Source: Candidatus Streptomyces philanthi
GTDB lineage: Bacteria; Actinomycetota; Actinomycetes; Streptomycetales; Streptomycetaceae
Reading direction: 5' to 3'
NCBI GenBank assembly: GCA_018114805.1
Contig: CP073042.1
Location: 5,253,501-5,317,500 of the forward strand
DNA length: 64,000 nucleotides
Below, piece by piece: positions 1 to 12,403 of this stretch (position 1 is the first letter of the stretch; every line of letters begins with the position of its first letter). The notes beneath the pieces were generated by a model, which saw nothing but the letters and a program-made list of their open reading frames with translations, made no database searches and was not told where the DNA came from. The position numbers were made by a program, and so were the translations under genes.

Positions 1-1419
1 GCCTACCTCGGCAAGGAATCCGAGCACTACTACGAGATCCTCTTCGGCTGCGCCAAGAGCCAGACCGTGCTCGTGCCCATCAACTGGCGCCTGACCGCGC
101 CCGAGGTCAGCCACATCCTGCGCGACTCCGGCAGCGAACTTCTCTTCCTGGAGGAGGAGTTCGCCCCCATCATCGACCGCGTGCCGGACGCCGTGCCGAC
201 CACGGTGGTCCGGCTGAGCACCGGCGCGGGCCCCGCCACCGCCGGCCAGGAGGCGCCCAGCGCCACGGCCGTCGACTTCGCCGCCTGGAAGAGCGCGCAC
301 CCTGACACCGAGGTGAACCGCCCGGCGACCCCCGACACCCCCGTCGCCCAGATCTACACCAGCGGCACCACGGGCCTGCCCAAGGGCGTGGTCCTCGCCC
401 ACCGCAGCTTCTTCGCCATCCGCGACGCGCTCGCCTTGCAGGGCCTGGACTGGATCGACTGGCGCGCCGGCGACATCGCCCTGATCGGCATCCCCGGCTT
501 CCACGTCGGCGGCCTGTGGTGGGCCACGCAGAACTTCAGCGCGGGCGTGACCGTCGTCGCCATGCGCGCCTTCGCGCCGCACCAGGCCAACGCCCTGATC
601 AAGGACCTGGGCATCACCACCGCCTGCGTGGTGCCCGCGATGTTGCGCATGATGCTGGCCGAACCCGGCGTGAGCCCCGAGCACTTCAGCACCCTGCGCA
701 AGATCGTCTACGGCGGCTCGCCCATCTCCGAGGCGCTCCTCGAACAGAGCCTGTCCCTCTCCGGCTGCGAGTTCGCCCAGATCTACGGGCTCACCGAGAC
801 CGGCAACACCGCGGTGTGCCTGCCCCCGGCCGACCACGTGCCGGGACACCCCCGGATGAAGGCCGCTGGCCACCCGTACCCGGGCGTGCGCGCCAAGGTC
901 ATCGACGGGGACGGCAAGGAGTTGCCCGTCGGGACCGTCGGCGAGGTGTGCCTGGCCACCCCGGCCCGCATGGTCGAGTACTGGGGGCTGCCCGACAAGA
1001 CCCGCGAGACGCTCGTCGGCGAGTGGATCCACACCGGCGACGCCGGCTACCTCGACGCCGACGGCTACGTGTTCATCAGCGACCGCATCAAGGACGCCGT
1101 CATCGTCGCGGGCGAGAACGTCTACCCCGCCGAGATCGAGGGCGCCCTGGAGGCGCACCCCGGCGTGCGCGAGGCGTGCGTGGTGGGCGCGCCCGACGAG
1201 CGCTGGGGCGAGACCATCCACGCCTTCGTCGTCGCCGTCCCCGGCGAGCAGCCGACCCCCCGGGACCTGCACCGCTTCCTGGTGGACCGGCTCGCCAGCT
1301 TCAAGCTCCCCGCCAAGTACGAGTTCATCGACCAGGTGCCGCGCAACACTAGCGGCAAGATCCTCCGCCGCGAACTGCGCGACCGCTTCTGGAAGGACGC
1401 GGACCGCAAGGTCAACTGA
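1..1419 (+). CDS. Fatty-acyl-AMP/CoA ligase, 5' end outside the window
   Basis: Adenylate-forming enzyme that activates a carboxylic acid, here probably a short or medium fatty acid destined for the carrier protein encoded just downstream. The reading frame is already open at base 1, so the N-terminus lies upstream of the window; a start at 67 would be internal. Visible motifs are the P-loop IYTSGTTGLPKG (about 352), the YGLTET adenine-binding motif (about 784), the HTGD motif (about 1033) and the C-terminal Lys motif in SGKILRREL. It ends 45 bp before the carrier gene. Position before a carrier protein and a C-A-T-R NRPS matches FadD10/ScoC-type ligases of isonitrile lipopeptide clusters. 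A plain acyl-CoA synthetase cannot be excluded from sequence alone. Confidence 0.9.
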   Translation, partial: AYLGKESEHYYEILFGCAKSQTVLVPINWRLTAPEVSHILRDSGSELLFLEEEFAPIIDRVPDAVPTTVVRLSTGAGPATAGQEAPSATAVDFAAWKSAHPDTEVNRPATPDTPVAQIYTSGTTGLPKGVVLAHRSFFAIRDALALQGLDWIDWRAGDIALIGIPGFHVGGLWWATQNFSAGVTVVAMRAFAPHQANALIKDLGITTACVVPAMLRMMLAEPGVSPEHFSTLRKIVYGGSPISEALLEQSLSLSGCEFAQIYGLTETGNTAVCLPPADHVPGHPRMKAAGHPYPGVRAKVIDGDGKELPVGTVGEVCLATPARMVEYWGLPDKTRETLVGEWIHTGDAGYLDADGYVFISDRIKDAVIVAGENVYPAEIEGALEAHPGVREACVVGAPDERWGETIHAFVVAVPGEQPTPRDLHRFLVDRLASFKLPAKYEFIDQVPRNTSGKILRRELRDRFWKDADRKVN

Positions 1420-1464
1420 CCGCCGTCGCCGCAGCCCCTGCCCCGCTACCCAAGAGAGAACGAC

Positions 1465-1708
1465 ATGTCTGAGCCCTTGACGCTGGCGACCTTCCGCGCC
1501 GACCTCGCGGAGGTGCTGCACCAGCAGCCGGATGAAGTAGACTTCGACGAGAACCCCCTGTACGCGGGCCTGGACTCGCTGCGCATCGTCACCCTGGCCG
1601 AACGCTGGCGCTCGGCCGGCGCCGAGGTCAGCTTCGTGGAGCTGGCCGAGCGCACGTCGTTCGACCAGTGGTGGGACCTGATCGCCGAACGCCAGGCGGG
1701 AGTCGAAC

Positions 1709-1722
<14 letters not shown>
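1465..1722 (+). CDS. Acyl carrier protein (phosphopantetheine-binding)
   Basis: Small free-standing carrier protein of 85 residues. The attachment serine is Ser38 in the motif GLDSLRIV, where a 4'-phosphopantetheine arm would be added and loaded with the acyl group activated by the upstream ligase. The start is ATG with a purine-rich GAGAGAACGA stretch ahead of it. The gene overlaps the start of the NRPS gene by 14 bp, implying translational coupling. Size and context match the stand-alone carrier (Rv0100/ScoB type) of isonitrile lipopeptide clusters, on which the acyl chain is tailored before transfer to the NRPS. Confidence 0.92.
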
Positions 1723-6424
<4,702 letters not shown>

Positions 6425-6439
6425 GGCGTCCCGGGAACT

Positions 6440-6480
6440 GGGTCGGACTCCGACACGACTACTGAGGCGGAGTCCGACCC
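6440..6480. promoter_or_regulatory. Perfect 13-bp inverted repeat between NRPS and importer genes
   Basis: GGGTCGGACTCCG (6440-6452) is followed, after 15 nt, by its exact reverse complement (6468-6480). It starts 16 bp after the NRPS stop and ends 17 bp before the lipoprotein start. With no T tract it could be an intercistronic hairpin that attenuates or protects mRNA, or an operator for a metal-responsive regulator controlling the importer separately from the synthetase. The sequence does not decide between these. Confidence 0.6.
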
Positions 6481-6497
6481 ACCCCCGAGGAGCCCGC

Positions 6498-7550
6498 ATG
6501 CATAGGAAACGGCCCACCATGGCGGTGCTGGCCGGAGCGCTCTGCCTGGTCACAGCGGCCTGCGGCGGAAGTTCGACGTCCGCCACGACCGAGAACGCCG
6601 CCAAGGGTGAACGCTCCGGCGCCGGCTACCCCGTCACGCTGAAGAACTGCGGGCGCAACACCACGTACACCAAGGCGCCCAGCCGCGTCGTCGTCATGAA
6701 CGGCGCCTCCGTCGCCGAGGTCTCCGCGCTGCTCGCGCTCGGCCTCGGCGACCGGATCGTGGCCAACCAGCAGTCGTACGGTGCCTCCGAGGTCAAGGGT
6801 CGCGCCGAGGCCATCGCGAAGCTGCCCGACCGCGGCGTCAAGCCCAACGACGCCTTCGACATCCCGCGCGAGGCGATGCTGGGCCTGCGGCCCGACCTGG
6901 TGCTCTCCACCACCGCGTACGGCTTCTCCTCGCGCAACGGCTTCGCCACCCGGGACGACCTCGCCTCCGTCGCGGCCAACAGCTACGTCTCGCCCCAGGG
7001 CTGCGACGAGGACACCTCGAAGATGACCATCGAGGACAGCTACCAACTGCTGCGCGACCTGGGCAAGATCTTCCAGGTCGAGGAGCGCGCGGAGAAGCTG
7101 ATCGCCGACTCGAAGCGGAAGATCGTCGACGTCTCCCGCACGATCCAGGCCAAGGGCGGCAAGCAGCCCCGCGTCATGGTGGTCTTCTCCAACATGTCGA
7201 TGGGCGCCAACGACTTCAGCTCCGTGGCGGCCAACGGGATCTGGAACGACATCCTGAACAAGGCTGGCGGCACCAACGCCTTCGCCACGGTCACCAAGAA
7301 CACCTTCGCCGACCTCAGCAAGGAGAAGGTCGCGGCCGAGCCCGTGGACGCGCTGGTGGTCATCGGCTACCAGGACAAGAACCCGGCGGCCTTCGCCCGC
7401 AAGCTGCTGCGCGACTTCCCGCAGTGGCCCGCCGCCAAGAACAACCGGTACGTCACCCTCTCCGACTCGGCCTACCTCGGGCCCAGCAACGACCTGGCCG
7501 TGACGAAGATCGGCGAGATGCTGCACCCCGAGGCGCTGGGGGAGCGGTGA
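6498..7550 (+). CDS. ABC importer substrate-binding lipoprotein (FecB/FhuD type)
   Basis: Extracytoplasmic binding protein of 350 residues for an iron-siderophore-type or other metal complex. The N-terminus is a lipoprotein signal: MHRKR, a hydrophobic stretch, then LVTAACGG with the lipobox cysteine. The start at 6498 is chosen because GAGGAG lies just upstream and the signal peptide begins there. The body carries the VVVMNGASVAEVSALLALG fold start and a later VMVVFSNMSMGANDFS segment typical of periplasmic-binding class III proteins. It overlaps the permease gene by GTGA, so it heads a transporter operon. Directly after an isonitrile-type NRPS, the likely ligand is the metal complex of that product (iron or copper); this is inference. 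Confidence 0.9.
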   Translation: MHRKRPTMAVLAGALCLVTAACGGSSTSATTENAAKGERSGAGYPVTLKNCGRNTTYTKAPSRVVVMNGASVAEVSALLALGLGDRIVANQQSYGASEVKGRAEAIAKLPDRGVKPNDAFDIPREAMLGLRPDLVLSTTAYGFSSRNGFATRDDLASVAANSYVSPQGCDEDTSKMTIEDSYQLLRDLGKIFQVEERAEKLIADSKRKIVDVSRTIQAKGGKQPRVMVVFSNMSMGANDFSSVAANGIWNDILNKAGGTNAFATVTKNTFADLSKEKVAAEPVDALVVIGYQDKNPAAFARKLLRDFPQWPAAKNNRYVTLSDSAYLGPSNDLAVTKIGEMLHPEALGER

Positions 7551-8776
7551 GCGCGCAGGCAGCGGAGGAGCCCCACCCGCCCCGGACGCCACACGCGAAA
7601 GCCGCGGGCGCCCCGCCGGGCCGGGCCGCCCGCTCGCTGGCCGGCGCCCTGCCGCGCGCGCTTGCCGCCCGCGCGTCCGGCACCGCGACCAGCACCAGGC
7701 CCACCCCGTCGGCCGAGCCCCGCACGCCGCGCCAGGCCAAGGGCCCGCGCATCCTGAACGTGCCCACTGGGCCGCTGCTCGTCGGCCTGCTCGCGGTGCT
7801 CGCCGGCACGATGATTGTGGCCATCAGCATCGGCTCGGTCACCATCCCGGTCGTCGACGTGTGGCGGATCGTCTGGCACCACCTCACCGGCGCGGGCGCC
7901 ACCGCGGACCCCGCCCTGGACCAGATCGTCTGGAACTTCCGCACCCCGCGCGTGGTGCTCGCCGCCCTGGTCGGCGCCGGCCTCGCGGTCTCCGGCGTGG
8001 TCCTCCAGGCGGTGGTGGCCAACCCGCTCGCCGACCCGTACGTCCTCGGCGTCTCTTCCGGCGCCTCGCTGGGCGCCGTCATGGTCATCACCATGGCCGG
8101 CGGCGCGCTGGGCGGGCTCGGCGTCTCGGCCGCGGCCTTCGCCGGCGCGATGGTCGCCGTGGCACTGGTCTTCGTGCTCGGCCTGACCAGGGGCCGGCTC
8201 GGCCCCACCCGCCTCGTGCTCTCCGGCGTGGCCGTCGGCTACCTCTTCCTCGCCGGCACCAGCTACCTCCAACTCCAGGCCACGCCCACCGAGTTGCGCT
8301 CGGTGATGTTCTGGATGCTGGGCAGCGTCGCGGGCGCCAAGTGGGACCAGCTCGGCCTGGTCAGCACCGTCGTCGTGACCAGCACGGTCTTCCTGGCCCT
8401 GTTCGGCCGCCAGCTCAACGCGCTGCTGGCCGGCGACGAGTCGGCCACCGCGCTCGGCGTGGACGTGCACCGGCTGCGGGGCGCGCTGCTCGTGCTGTCC
8501 TCGTTGCTCACCGGCACCGTGATCGCCGTCGCCGGCTGCATCGGTTTCGTTGGCCTGATGATTCCCCATCTGGTCCGACTCGCCGTCGGCGCGGATCACC
8601 GCAGGCTGCTGCCGCTGGCCGCGGTCATCGGGGCCATCTATCTCGTCGTTGTCGATCTGTTGTCGCGCACCGTTAACCGGCCAAATGAGTTGCCGCTCGG
8701 CATCCTTACGGCGCTTTTCGGGGCACCCTTCTTCCTGTGGCTGCTGCGTCGCAACAAGACGCTTGATGCCTCGTGA
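7547..8776 (+). CDS. Iron-complex-type ABC permease (FecCD family)
   Basis: Integral membrane permease, 409 residues if started at the GTG whose GTGA overlaps the lipoprotein stop. An Ala/Pro/Arg-rich cytoplasmic N-terminus of about 70 residues precedes the usual FecCD/BtuC membrane core. Family landmarks include RTPRVVLAALVGAGLAVSG, NPLADPYVLGVSSGASLGA and GCIGFVGLMIPHLVR, the last being the coupling region contacting the ATPase. A single permease gene suggests a homodimer. Neighbours are its binding protein and ATPase. The long N-terminus is unusual; an internal start near the first membrane helix is possible. Confidence 0.92.
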   Translation: MSAQAAEEPHPPRTPHAKAAGAPPGRAARSLAGALPRALAARASGTATSTRPTPSAEPRTPRQAKGPRILNVPTGPLLVGLLAVLAGTMIVAISIGSVTIPVVDVWRIVWHHLTGAGATADPALDQIVWNFRTPRVVLAALVGAGLAVSGVVLQAVVANPLADPYVLGVSSGASLGAVMVITMAGGALGGLGVSAAAFAGAMVAVALVFVLGLTRGRLGPTRLVLSGVAVGYLFLAGTSYLQLQATPTELRSVMFWMLGSVAGAKWDQLGLVSTVVVTSTVFLALFGRQLNALLAGDESATALGVDVHRLRGALLVLSSLLTGTVIAVAGCIGFVGLMIPHLVRLAVGADHRRLLPLAAVIGAIYLVVVDLLSRTVNRPNELPLGILTALFGAPFFLWLLRRNKTLDAS

Positions 8777-8955
8777 GTAGCGTGATGCGATCCCGGGCTG
8801 CCCGCCTGCCCCTGGCGTACGCGCCCCAGACCCCGGCTCGGCCGACCGCCGCGCAACGGTGCGAGGCACGGGCCCCGGAGACCGGGAGCCACCAGCTTGG
8901 ACACCGCATGGACAGCGTGAACCGCACGAACAGCGTGAGGAGCGTGACGACATGA
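8773..8955 (+). CDS. Possible 60-residue coupled small protein
   Basis: A short open frame whose GTG start overlaps the permease stop as GTGA and whose TGA stop overlaps the ATPase start as ATGA. The predicted product is basic, Ser/Thr/Arg-rich and resembles nothing I recognise; it has no membrane helix. Double four-base overlap is what a translationally coupled gene would look like, but the codon content is not clearly coding and it may simply be spacer that keeps ribosomes moving between the permease and ATPase genes. Confidence 0.3.
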   Translation: MSSVMRSRAARLPLAYAPQTPARPTAAQRCEARAPETGSHQLGHRMDSVNRTNSVRSVTT

Positions 8956-9857
8956 AGCTCACCGTGGACGGGCTCCACGTCACCCTCGACCACCAACCCA
9001 TCCTGCGCAACGTCAGCCTCGACGCCGCCCAGGGCGACATCGTGGGTCTCATCGGCCCCAACGGCAGCGGCAAGTCCACGCTGCTGCGCGCCGTCTACCG
9101 CTCGCTGCGCCCGTCCCAGGGCTTGGTGCGGGTGGCCGGCGACGACGTGTGGAAACTGCCCGCCCGCACCGCCGCCCGGCGCACCGCCGCCGTCCTCCAG
9201 GACAGCAACAGCAACGCGGTGGGCCTGTGCGTCCAGGAGATCGTCGCGCTCGGCCGTACCCCCCACCACGGGCTGCTCGGCCGGGACGGCGCCGAGGACC
9301 ACCGCGTCGTGGCGGAAGCCATGGACGCCTGCGGCGCCCGCCCGCTGGCGGAGCGGAACTTCGCGTCCCTCTCCGGCGGCGAACGTCAACGGGTTCTGCT
9401 GGCAAGGGCGTTGGCGCAGAAGCCGAAGTTGCTCGTGCTCGACGAGCTGACCAACCACCTCGACATCCGCGCCCGCTTCGAACTGCTCGACCTGATCCGT
9501 GGCACCGGCACCACGACCCTGGCCGTGCTGCACGACCTCGACCTCGCCGCCCGGCTCTGCGACCATCTCGTGGTCCTGAGCGAGGGCGTGGTGGCGGCGG
9601 CCGGCAAGGTGCTCGACGTGCTGACCCCCGATGTCCTGCGCGAGGTCTTCGGCGTGCGGGCCGTCGCGGAACGGCACGCCGACGGCGTCATCCGCATCAC
9701 CTACGGCGCCGACCCGCTGGCCCTCCACGACACGACGACGGACCCGGCTGTGACGGCCGAGCCCTCCGACCGCACGCCCCCGGCGCCGGTCGCCCCGGCC
9801 CGCCCTGCCCCCCTGACCCCCACCGAACACGAGGCCCAGACCGCGGTACCGGGCTGA
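8952..9857 (+). CDS. ABC importer ATPase (FecE/FhuC type)
   Basis: Cytoplasmic ATPase of 301 residues energising the metal-complex importer. Motifs present are Walker A GPNGSGKST (about residues 35-43), the ABC signature LSGGERQRV, Walker B LLVLDE and the H-loop LAVLHDLD. The ATG at 8952 is preferred over a start at 8859 because the ABC fold begins at MKLTVDGLHV and GAGGAG lies 13-14 bases upstream. The C-terminal tail of about 45 residues is Pro/Ala/Thr-rich and probably disordered. It ends the importer operon; about 600 bp without a gene follow. Confidence 0.93.
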   Translation: MKLTVDGLHVTLDHQPILRNVSLDAAQGDIVGLIGPNGSGKSTLLRAVYRSLRPSQGLVRVAGDDVWKLPARTAARRTAAVLQDSNSNAVGLCVQEIVALGRTPHHGLLGRDGAEDHRVVAEAMDACGARPLAERNFASLSGGERQRVLLARALAQKPKLLVLDELTNHLDIRARFELLDLIRGTGTTTLAVLHDLDLAARLCDHLVVLSEGVVAAAGKVLDVLTPDVLREVFGVRAVAERHADGVIRITYGADPLALHDTTTDPAVTAEPSDRTPPAPVAPARPAPLTPTEHEAQTAVPG

Positions 9858-10456
9858 CGCCCCGCCCCGCGGAGCGACCACCCGCCCGGACCGCCCGTCC
9901 GCACCGTACGACGGCCCGACCCGCACGGCACGTACCAGCGCCCGACCTGCCCGAAGGCCCGGCCGCCCGATCCCCGGGCCGTACGACCACCGTGACGCAC
10001 CACCGGAACCACCCGCACCACCGCACCGCCCGTACGTCCCCGCTCCACCCCAATGCGTGCGCCCGTGACCCGCGTACGAGCGCACCCGTGGCCCGGTCCG
10101 ACCGCGCGTCCCCACGCGCGAGCCCGGCCGGCCGCGGCGTACCACCCGCACATCGGCACACCGGCACCCGCCGCTCGGTTCATGCTCCACTGCCCCACCG
10201 CGCGGTGCTGCCCGGGCTCGTGCCCCGCCGTGCGCGGAACGTCCCACAGCGCACGGCACCCGTCCCACGGCTCCACCGCTAGGCCTGCACCATCGCACCA
10301 CCCGGGTGATGCCCTGCCCGTGGTGTTCGTCTGCCGCGAGCCCTCACCCCCGGCCGGTCCCCGGCCCGCGTGCGACCTCGTGCGCTCGCGTCACACCACA
10401 AATGCACCATCTGCACCCCCTACCGTCCCCCACATCACGAAAGCTGGTCACTCTCC
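9858..10456. other. 599-bp stretch without a convincing gene
   Basis: Very C-rich spacer between the importer ATPase and the DJ-1/PfpI gene. Open frames exist on both strands but are Pro/Arg/Thr-rich runs caused by base composition, with no recognisable motif. The last 80 bases (about 10375-10456) are less C-rich and may hold the promoter of the next gene. I see no tRNA, hairpin terminator or transposase remnant. Confidence 0.5.
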
Positions 10457-11053
10457 ATGAACACCGTCACGCCCGTGAACGTCGGAGTGCTGTTCTTCGA
10501 GGAAGTCGAGGAACTCGACGCCGTGGGACCCTGGGAGGTCCTCGGCTACTGGGCCCACCACGTCGCCCCGTTCCCCGTCCGGATCTTCGCGATCGGCCGC
10601 GAGGCCGGAGTCGTCTGCTGCTCCAAGGGGCTTGGCCTCACGATGGACTACGACGTCGAGCACGCCCCGCGGCTGGACTTACTGGTCCACCCCGGCGGTG
10701 ACGGCACCAACGTCCTCCAGGAGGACGAGCACCACCTCAAGTGGCTGCGCCGACTCCACGGCGAGGGAACCCTGTTGGCGAGCGTGTACACTGGCTCCCT
10801 GGTCTTCGCCGCCGCCGGCCTGCTGGCCGGCCAGCCCGCCACCACGCACTGGCGCTACGGTGAGTTCTTCGCCGACATCGACACCTCGGTCGACGTCCGC
10901 GTCGAGGAACGCTTCGTCGACAACGGCACCGTCGTCACCAGCGCCGGCGTCTCGGCCGGCATAGACATGGCGCTGCACCTGGTCGGCCGGATGGACAGCC
11001 CCGAGGCCGCGGAGACCGTGCGACAGGGCATCCAGTACCAGCACGCCGCCTGA
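10457..11053 (+). CDS. DJ-1/PfpI protein, isonitrile hydratase-like, catalytic Cys replaced by Tyr
   Basis: Protein of 198 residues in the DJ-1/PfpI class I amidotransferase-like superfamily, closest by memory to isonitrile (isocyanide) hydratase, which converts isonitriles to N-formamides. Supporting signatures are VLFFEEVEELDAVGPWEVL at the N-terminus, HPGGDGT at 79-85, the elbow TGSLVFAAAGLLAGQPATTH at 112-131 and AGVSAGIDMALHL near the C-terminus. The nucleophile position, Cys in the C-T-G-S-L elbow of InhA, is Tyr111 here (codon TAC at 10787-10789), one G-to-A step from TGC. So hydration is probably lost, and binding or regulation is possible. ATG 10457 is chosen because the fold begins there. 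It follows an isonitrile-type NRPS cluster, which fits a self-protection or turnover gene. Confidence 0.85.
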   Translation: MNTVTPVNVGVLFFEEVEELDAVGPWEVLGYWAHHVAPFPVRIFAIGREAGVVCCSKGLGLTMDYDVEHAPRLDLLVHPGGDGTNVLQEDEHHLKWLRRLHGEGTLLASVYTGSLVFAAAGLLAGQPATTHWRYGEFFADIDTSVDVRVEERFVDNGTVVTSAGVSAGIDMALHLVGRMDSPEAAETVRQGIQYQHAA

Positions 11054-11186
11054 CCCCGGCGCCCCGCGCCAGCCGGGGCCGGCCGCTGTACGGCACGGTC
11101 ACCCGGCGCCGTACGCCCCGGCCCCACGCACCACCCGACACCGCACGGCACCACCGCCCCCGGCCGAGCGCGCCACCAGCCGGGGG

Positions 11187-11225
11187 CGGTGGCCCCACCC
11201 GTGGCGCCGGTGGCCCCACCCGTGG
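11187..11225. repeat. 18-bp direct repeat, two copies
   Basis: CGGTGGCCCCACCCGTGG occurs at 11187-11204 and again at 11208-11225. The second copy is also the left arm of the hairpin at 11206-11252, so the duplication probably arose within a terminator. Confidence 0.7.
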
Positions 11226-11252
11226 GGCGCGTCCGCGGGTGGGGCCACCGGC
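11206..11252. terminator. Bidirectional hairpin terminator
   Basis: GCCGGTGGCCCCACCCG (11206-11222) pairs perfectly with 11236-11252 over 17 bp, with a 13-nt loop. It lies between the convergent hydratase-like gene and the ArsC-like gene and would serve both. There is no T tract, as is usual in streptomycetes. Confidence 0.75.
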
Positions 11253-11273
11253 ACCGCGACCCGGCCGGCGGGC

Positions 11274-11640
11274 TCAGCCCCGGGAGCGGGCGACGGCCTC
11301 CCGCACCGCCTCGTCCGTACGCCCCACCACGGCCGAACCGTCGTCCGCGGTGATGATCGGCCGCTGGATCAGCTTGGGGTGCTCGGCGAGCGCCGCGATC
11401 CAGCGTTCGCGCGCTGGCGGCGCGCGGCCACTCCCGCAGCCCCAACTCCTTGGCCACGGGCTCCTGGGTCCGCGCGATGTCCCACGGCTCAAGGCCCAGC
11501 CGCTCCAGCACGGCCCGGATCTCGTCCTGGCTCGGGACGTCGTCGAGGTAGCGGCGGACGGTGTAGTCGGCGCCCTCCGCGTCCAGCAGGGTGAGCGCGC
11601 TGCGGCACTTGGAACAGGCCGGGTTGATCCAGATCTCCAT
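11274..11640 (-). pseudogene. ArsC/Spx-family protein gene with a one-base frameshift
   Basis: Thioredoxin-fold arsenate-reductase-like protein of about 121 residues once repaired. The N-terminal part MEIWINPACSKCRSALTLL holds a CxxC motif and reads from 11640; the C-terminal part, RERWIAALAEHPKLIQRPI then ITADDGSAVVGR, is in another frame ending at 11274. The span is 367 bp, one more than a multiple of three, and the extra base lies near 11405-11420, between REWPRA and ARERWIAAL. Either a real frameshift or a sequencing error; every other position looks like an intact family member. The family reduces arsenate or acts as a thiol-based regulator; the exact role is unknown. Confidence 0.8.
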
Positions 11641-11770
11641 GCCCGTCACGGTACCCCCTCGCGCCCGCTCTCCCCCGGTCAAACCCCGTCTGGCCTGGGG
11701 CGATTGTCAGTGCCCTGACGTAAAATAGAGGAGTAAGAGAGAGTGTGAGCGACCGATCTGGAGGACGCCG

Positions 11771-12052
11771 ATGGCCGTTGCTGCAACACCTCTTCCGTAC
11801 CTGCCGGACCTGCCGAGTTTCCCGACGCTGCCGAAGAAGCGGGTGCCAGCCGGCCACCCGCGCGAGTGGTACGAGTCGCACCACCGCCGCCTGAAGGCCA
11901 TGCGCCTGGCGATCGCCCTGCTGCACGCCGGGGTGTACCGCCCAGAGCAGGCGTCCAACCGCAAGATACGCGCCACCGCGGCCCGGATCGGCGTGCACCC
12001 GCCGTCCGACACCACCTGCCGCATGGTGCGCTCGCTCATCCACGACGACTGA
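11771..12052 (+). CDS. Small conserved-looking hypothetical protein, 93 residues
   Basis: Small basic protein with a Pro-rich start (PYLPDLPSFPTLPKKRVPAG) and a helical body REWYESHHRRLKAMRLAIALL. A GGAGG sequence lies 7-10 bases before the ATG and a strong hairpin terminator follows, so this is a real single-gene unit. Upstream, at about 11705-11730, there is a TTGTCA-like and TAGAGG-like pair 16 bp apart, a plausible promoter, next to a small TGTCAG/CTGACG inverted repeat. No domain is recognised and function is unknown; I recall similar short proteins in many Streptomyces genomes. Confidence 0.8.
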   Translation: MAVAATPLPYLPDLPSFPTLPKKRVPAGHPREWYESHHRRLKAMRLAIALLHAGVYRPEQASNRKIRATAARIGVHPPSDTTCRMVRSLIHDD

Positions 12053-12071
12053 CCGACGTGCCGTGACCAAC

Positions 12072-12105
12072 CCACCGCCCCGCGGCTTCGGCCGCGGGGC
12101 GGTGG
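12072..12105 (+). terminator. Strong UUCG-loop hairpin terminator
   Basis: CCACCGCCCCGCGGC (12072-12086), loop TTCG, then the exact 15-base complement (12091-12105). It sits 20 bp after the stop of the 93-residue gene and is followed by a TGTGTGTG run. An extra-stable UUCG tetraloop closing a perfect 15-bp GC stem is a clear terminator. Confidence 0.88.
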
Positions 12106-12403
12106 TGTGTGTGGCCGACGCGCGGTGTGCCGTCGGCGGCGGCGCCGACAGCGCCGGTGCGGGAGGGGCACGGCACCCCACCGTGCGCCGCGGCGTGTGA
12201 CGTGTCACAGACAAAGGCATCGCCGTGACCGTCACCAACTGCGTTATTCACCAGTAGAGTTGCTGCCGGTGGGACGGTGGGCCCCGGAATCCGTCGGGTC
12301 GCGCCCGGACGTCGCGGGGCGCCCGGGGAGGGCCGGGCGCACGCCGGTTCGCCGCGTTCGCCGCCGGCTCACAACGGCCGACCCGTACCTGGAGAGGACT
12401 CTC

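Noticed and set aside
11187..11252. Possible CRISPR-like repeat pair
   Set aside because: Only two copies 3 bp apart inside a terminator; no spacers and no cas genes.
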